From Pseudomonas taiwanensis (lineage in GTDB: Bacteria > Pseudomonadota > Gammaproteobacteria > Pseudomonadales > Pseudomonadaceae): DNA of 64,000 nt. This document shows positions 62,306-64,000 of the stretch, piece after piece. How positions within the stretch are numbered: position 1 is the stretch's first letter; every line of letters begins with the position of its first letter. A model generated the notes under the pieces. The model saw only the letters and a program-made list of their open reading frames with translations, ran no database searches and was not told the DNA's origin. The stretch covers positions 1 to 64,000 of the forward strand of contig NZ_QJRF01000067.1 in NCBI RefSeq assembly GCF_013393345.1, in the 5' to 3' direction. The position numbers and the translations under genes are program-made.

Positions 62306-64000
62306 ATGCCGCAGCCGATTCGCCTGAAAGACCATGAGAAGGACGCCCGCCTGGTGCGTCGGCGCGTGGTCGTGGGCGCGGTGGCGGTGCTGCTGCTGAC
62401 TTGCGTGCTGATCGCCCGGCTCTATTACCTGCAGGTGATCCAGTACGAGTACCACTCGACGCTGTCCGAGAACAATCGCGTCCATGTGCAGCCGATTCCG
62501 CCCACTCGCGGGCTGATCTTCGACCGCAATGGCGTGATCATCGCGGACAACCGGCCCAGCTTCAGCCTCAGCGTCACGCGCGAACGGGCTGCCGACTGGG
62601 AGAAAACCCTCGACGTGATAGTCGAGGTGCTGCAACTGACGCCGGATGATCGCGCACTGTTCGAGAAGCGCATGCGGCAAGGGCGTCGGCCCTTCGAGCC
62701 GGTTCCCATCCTGTTCGAGCTGACCGAAGAGCAGATCGCCCGCGTGGCGGTGAACCAGTTCCGCCTGCCTGGCGTGGACGTCGTGGCGCAGTTGGTGCGC
62801 CACTATCCGCAGGGCGCGCATTTTGCCCATTCCGTGGGTTATGTCGGCCGGATCAACGAGAAAGAGCTCAAGCAGCTCGATCCGGTGAACTACAGCGGCA
62901 CCCACCACATCGGCAAGACCGGCATCGAGCGTTTCTACGAAGACCAGTTGCACGGCGAAGTGGGTTACGAAGAAGTCGAGACCAACGCCCGTGGCCGCGT
63001 GCTGCGCGTGCTCAAGCGGACGGACCCGAAACCCGGCAAAGACCTCGTGCTGACCCTCGATGTCCGTCTGCAGGAAGCAGCCGAGCAGGCACTGGCAGGT
63101 CGGCGTGGCGCCATCGTCGCCATCGAACCGTCCTCTGGCGATGTACTGGCGATGGTCAGCCAGCCCAGCTTCGACCCCAACCCCTTCGTCACCGGCATCA
63201 GCTTCAAGGCCTACGCCGAGTTGCGTGACTCCATCGATCGGCCGCTCTACAACCGCGTTTTGCGCGGTCTGTACCCGCCAGGCTCGACGATCAAACCGAT
63301 GGTGGCGGTGTCCGGCCTGGACGCGGGCGTGGTGACGCCCGCCTCGCGCGTGTTCGACCCGGGCTTCTACCAACTGCCGAACTACGACCACAAGTACCGT
63401 AACTGGAACCGCAGTGGCGACGGCTGGGTGAACATGGAAACCGCGATCATGCGGTCAAATGACACCTACTTCTACGATCTTGCGCATAAAATGGGCATCG
63501 ATCGCCTGCATGACTACATGAGCCGCTTCGGCTTCGGGCAACGTGTGGCCCTCGATATGTTCGAAGAGTCCCCCGGCCTGATGCCGTCGCGCGACTGGAA
63601 GCGTGCCCGTTATCGCCAGGCGTGGTATCCGGGCGAAACCCTCATTCTCGGCATTGGCCAGGGCTACATGCAGTCCACGCCGCTGCAGCTCGCCCAGGCC
63701 GTGGCGCTGATGGCCAACCGCGGCAAATGGATCCGTCCGCACCTGGCCAAGACCATCGAGGGACAGCCGCCGATCGACCCGAACCCGATGCCGGACATCA
63801 CCCTGCGCGACCCGAAATACTGGGATGCCGGCCGCAATGGCATGGAGCAGGTGGTCCATGGTGCGCGGGGTACGGCGCACAAGGTCGGCGCGTCCTCTGT
63901 CTACCGTATCGCCGGCAAATCCGGTACCGCCCAGGTGGTGGCCATCAAGCAGGGCGAGAAGTACGACCGCTCCAAGGTGCAGGAGCGCCACCGTGACCAT
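62306..64000 (+). CDS. mrdA: Penicillin-binding protein 2 (partial, C-terminus beyond window)
   Basis: Elongasome transpeptidase, class B PBP. 565 codons are present of about 630-650. A short cytoplasmic start MPQPIRLKDHEKDARLVRRR leads to one membrane helix (about 22-43), then the pedestal domain and transpeptidase domain. Ser327 lies in PPGSTIKPM (SxxK), followed by MRSNDTYF (SxN) and AGKSGTAQV (KSGT) near residue 538. Target of mecillinam-type beta-lactams. Ten bases after rlmH in the usual mrdA-rodA order; rodA would lie just outside. Confidence 0.97.
   Translation, partial: MPQPIRLKDHEKDARLVRRRVVVGAVAVLLLTCVLIARLYYLQVIQYEYHSTLSENNRVHVQPIPPTRGLIFDRNGVIIADNRPSFSLSVTRERAADWEKTLDVIVEVLQLTPDDRALFEKRMRQGRRPFEPVPILFELTEEQIARVAVNQFRLPGVDVVAQLVRHYPQGAHFAHSVGYVGRINEKELKQLDPVNYSGTHHIGKTGIERFYEDQLHGEVGYEEVETNARGRVLRVLKRTDPKPGKDLVLTLDVRLQEAAEQALAGRRGAIVAIEPSSGDVLAMVSQPSFDPNPFVTGISFKAYAELRDSIDRPLYNRVLRGLYPPGSTIKPMVAVSGLDAGVVTPASRVFDPGFYQLPNYDHKYRNWNRSGDGWVNMETAIMRSNDTYFYDLAHKMGIDRLHDYMSRFGFGQRVALDMFEESPGLMPSRDWKRARYRQAWYPGETLILGIGQGYMQSTPLQLAQAVALMANRGKWIRPHLAKTIEGQPPIDPNPMPDITLRDPKYWDAGRNGMEQVVHGARGTAHKVGASSVYRIAGKSGTAQVVAIKQGEKYDRSKVQERHRDH

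Overview
The window is high-GC gammaproteobacterial DNA, almost certainly a Pseudomonas chromosome. The right two thirds follow, with one insertion, the gene order I remember from the P. aeruginosa ppa-to-pbpA region (ppa, mtfA, dedA, eutC/eutB/eat, aldehyde dehydrogenase, sigma-54 regulator, mpl, ubiX, phaJ4, lrgAB-like pair, mpg, proA, nadD, rsfS, rlmH, PBP2). REP-type palindromes with the TGTAGGAGC core typical of Pseudomonas are scattered between genes. The species cannot be fixed from this sequence alone.

Region 1 (1-25.3 kb, all minus strand) is a surface-polysaccharide locus. Read in the direction of transcription it runs: wzb and wzc (phosphatase and tyrosine kinase of chain-length control), rfaH, a 650-base leader carrying an exact RfaH recruitment (ops/JUMPstart) element, a WcaJ-type initiating transferase, an MBL/beta-CASP nuclease, wzx flippase, a pyruvyl transferase, a Wzy/WaaL-type protein, a secreted GH5 glycosidase, two GT4 glycosyltransferases, a ManC-type GDP-mannose enzyme, a yjbE/gfcA-like small protein, wza, yjbF/gfcB, yjbG/gfcC, yjbH/gfcD, a VanZ-like membrane protein and rfbBACD (dTDP-L-rhamnose). 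It thus joins an enterobacterial group-4-capsule/Yjb export module to a Wzx/Wzy pathway and a local RfaH-ops circuit. The middle of the locus (about 10.5-17.8 kb) is visibly AT-rich, as expected for an exchangeable repeat-unit cassette. This locus is the best candidate here for an undescribed system.

Region 2 (25.4-31.5 kb) holds housekeeping and accessory genes: a trypsin-like lipoprotein, inorganic pyrophosphatase, MtfA peptidase, a DedA protein, a GNAT acetyltransferase and an acetyl-CoA hydrolase/transferase.

Region 3 (31.5-40.5 kb) is an ethanolamine catabolism cluster: eutC, eutB, permease, AraC-type regulator, acetaldehyde dehydrogenase and a divergent sigma-54 activator. A well-formed -24/-12 promoter and two upstream dyads sit between the last two.

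Region 4 (40.5-45.8 kb) is a 2-aminoethylphosphonate island (phnX, MFS transporter, phnW, LysR regulator). It lies between arrays of related palindromic repeats and separates the sigma-54 regulator from mpl.

Region 5 (46-64 kb) is core genome: mpl, ubiX, small lipoprotein, YbaK, methyltransferase, NAD-binding protein, a MORN-repeat/C13 peptidase lipoprotein, phaJ4, LrgA/LrgB pair, LON-domain protein, DedA-PAP2 fusion, mpg, methyltransferase, alpha/beta hydrolase, proA, nadD, rsfS, rlmH and the start of mrdA (PBP2), cut by the window edge. No rRNA, tRNA, CRISPR array or transposase gene was recognised.
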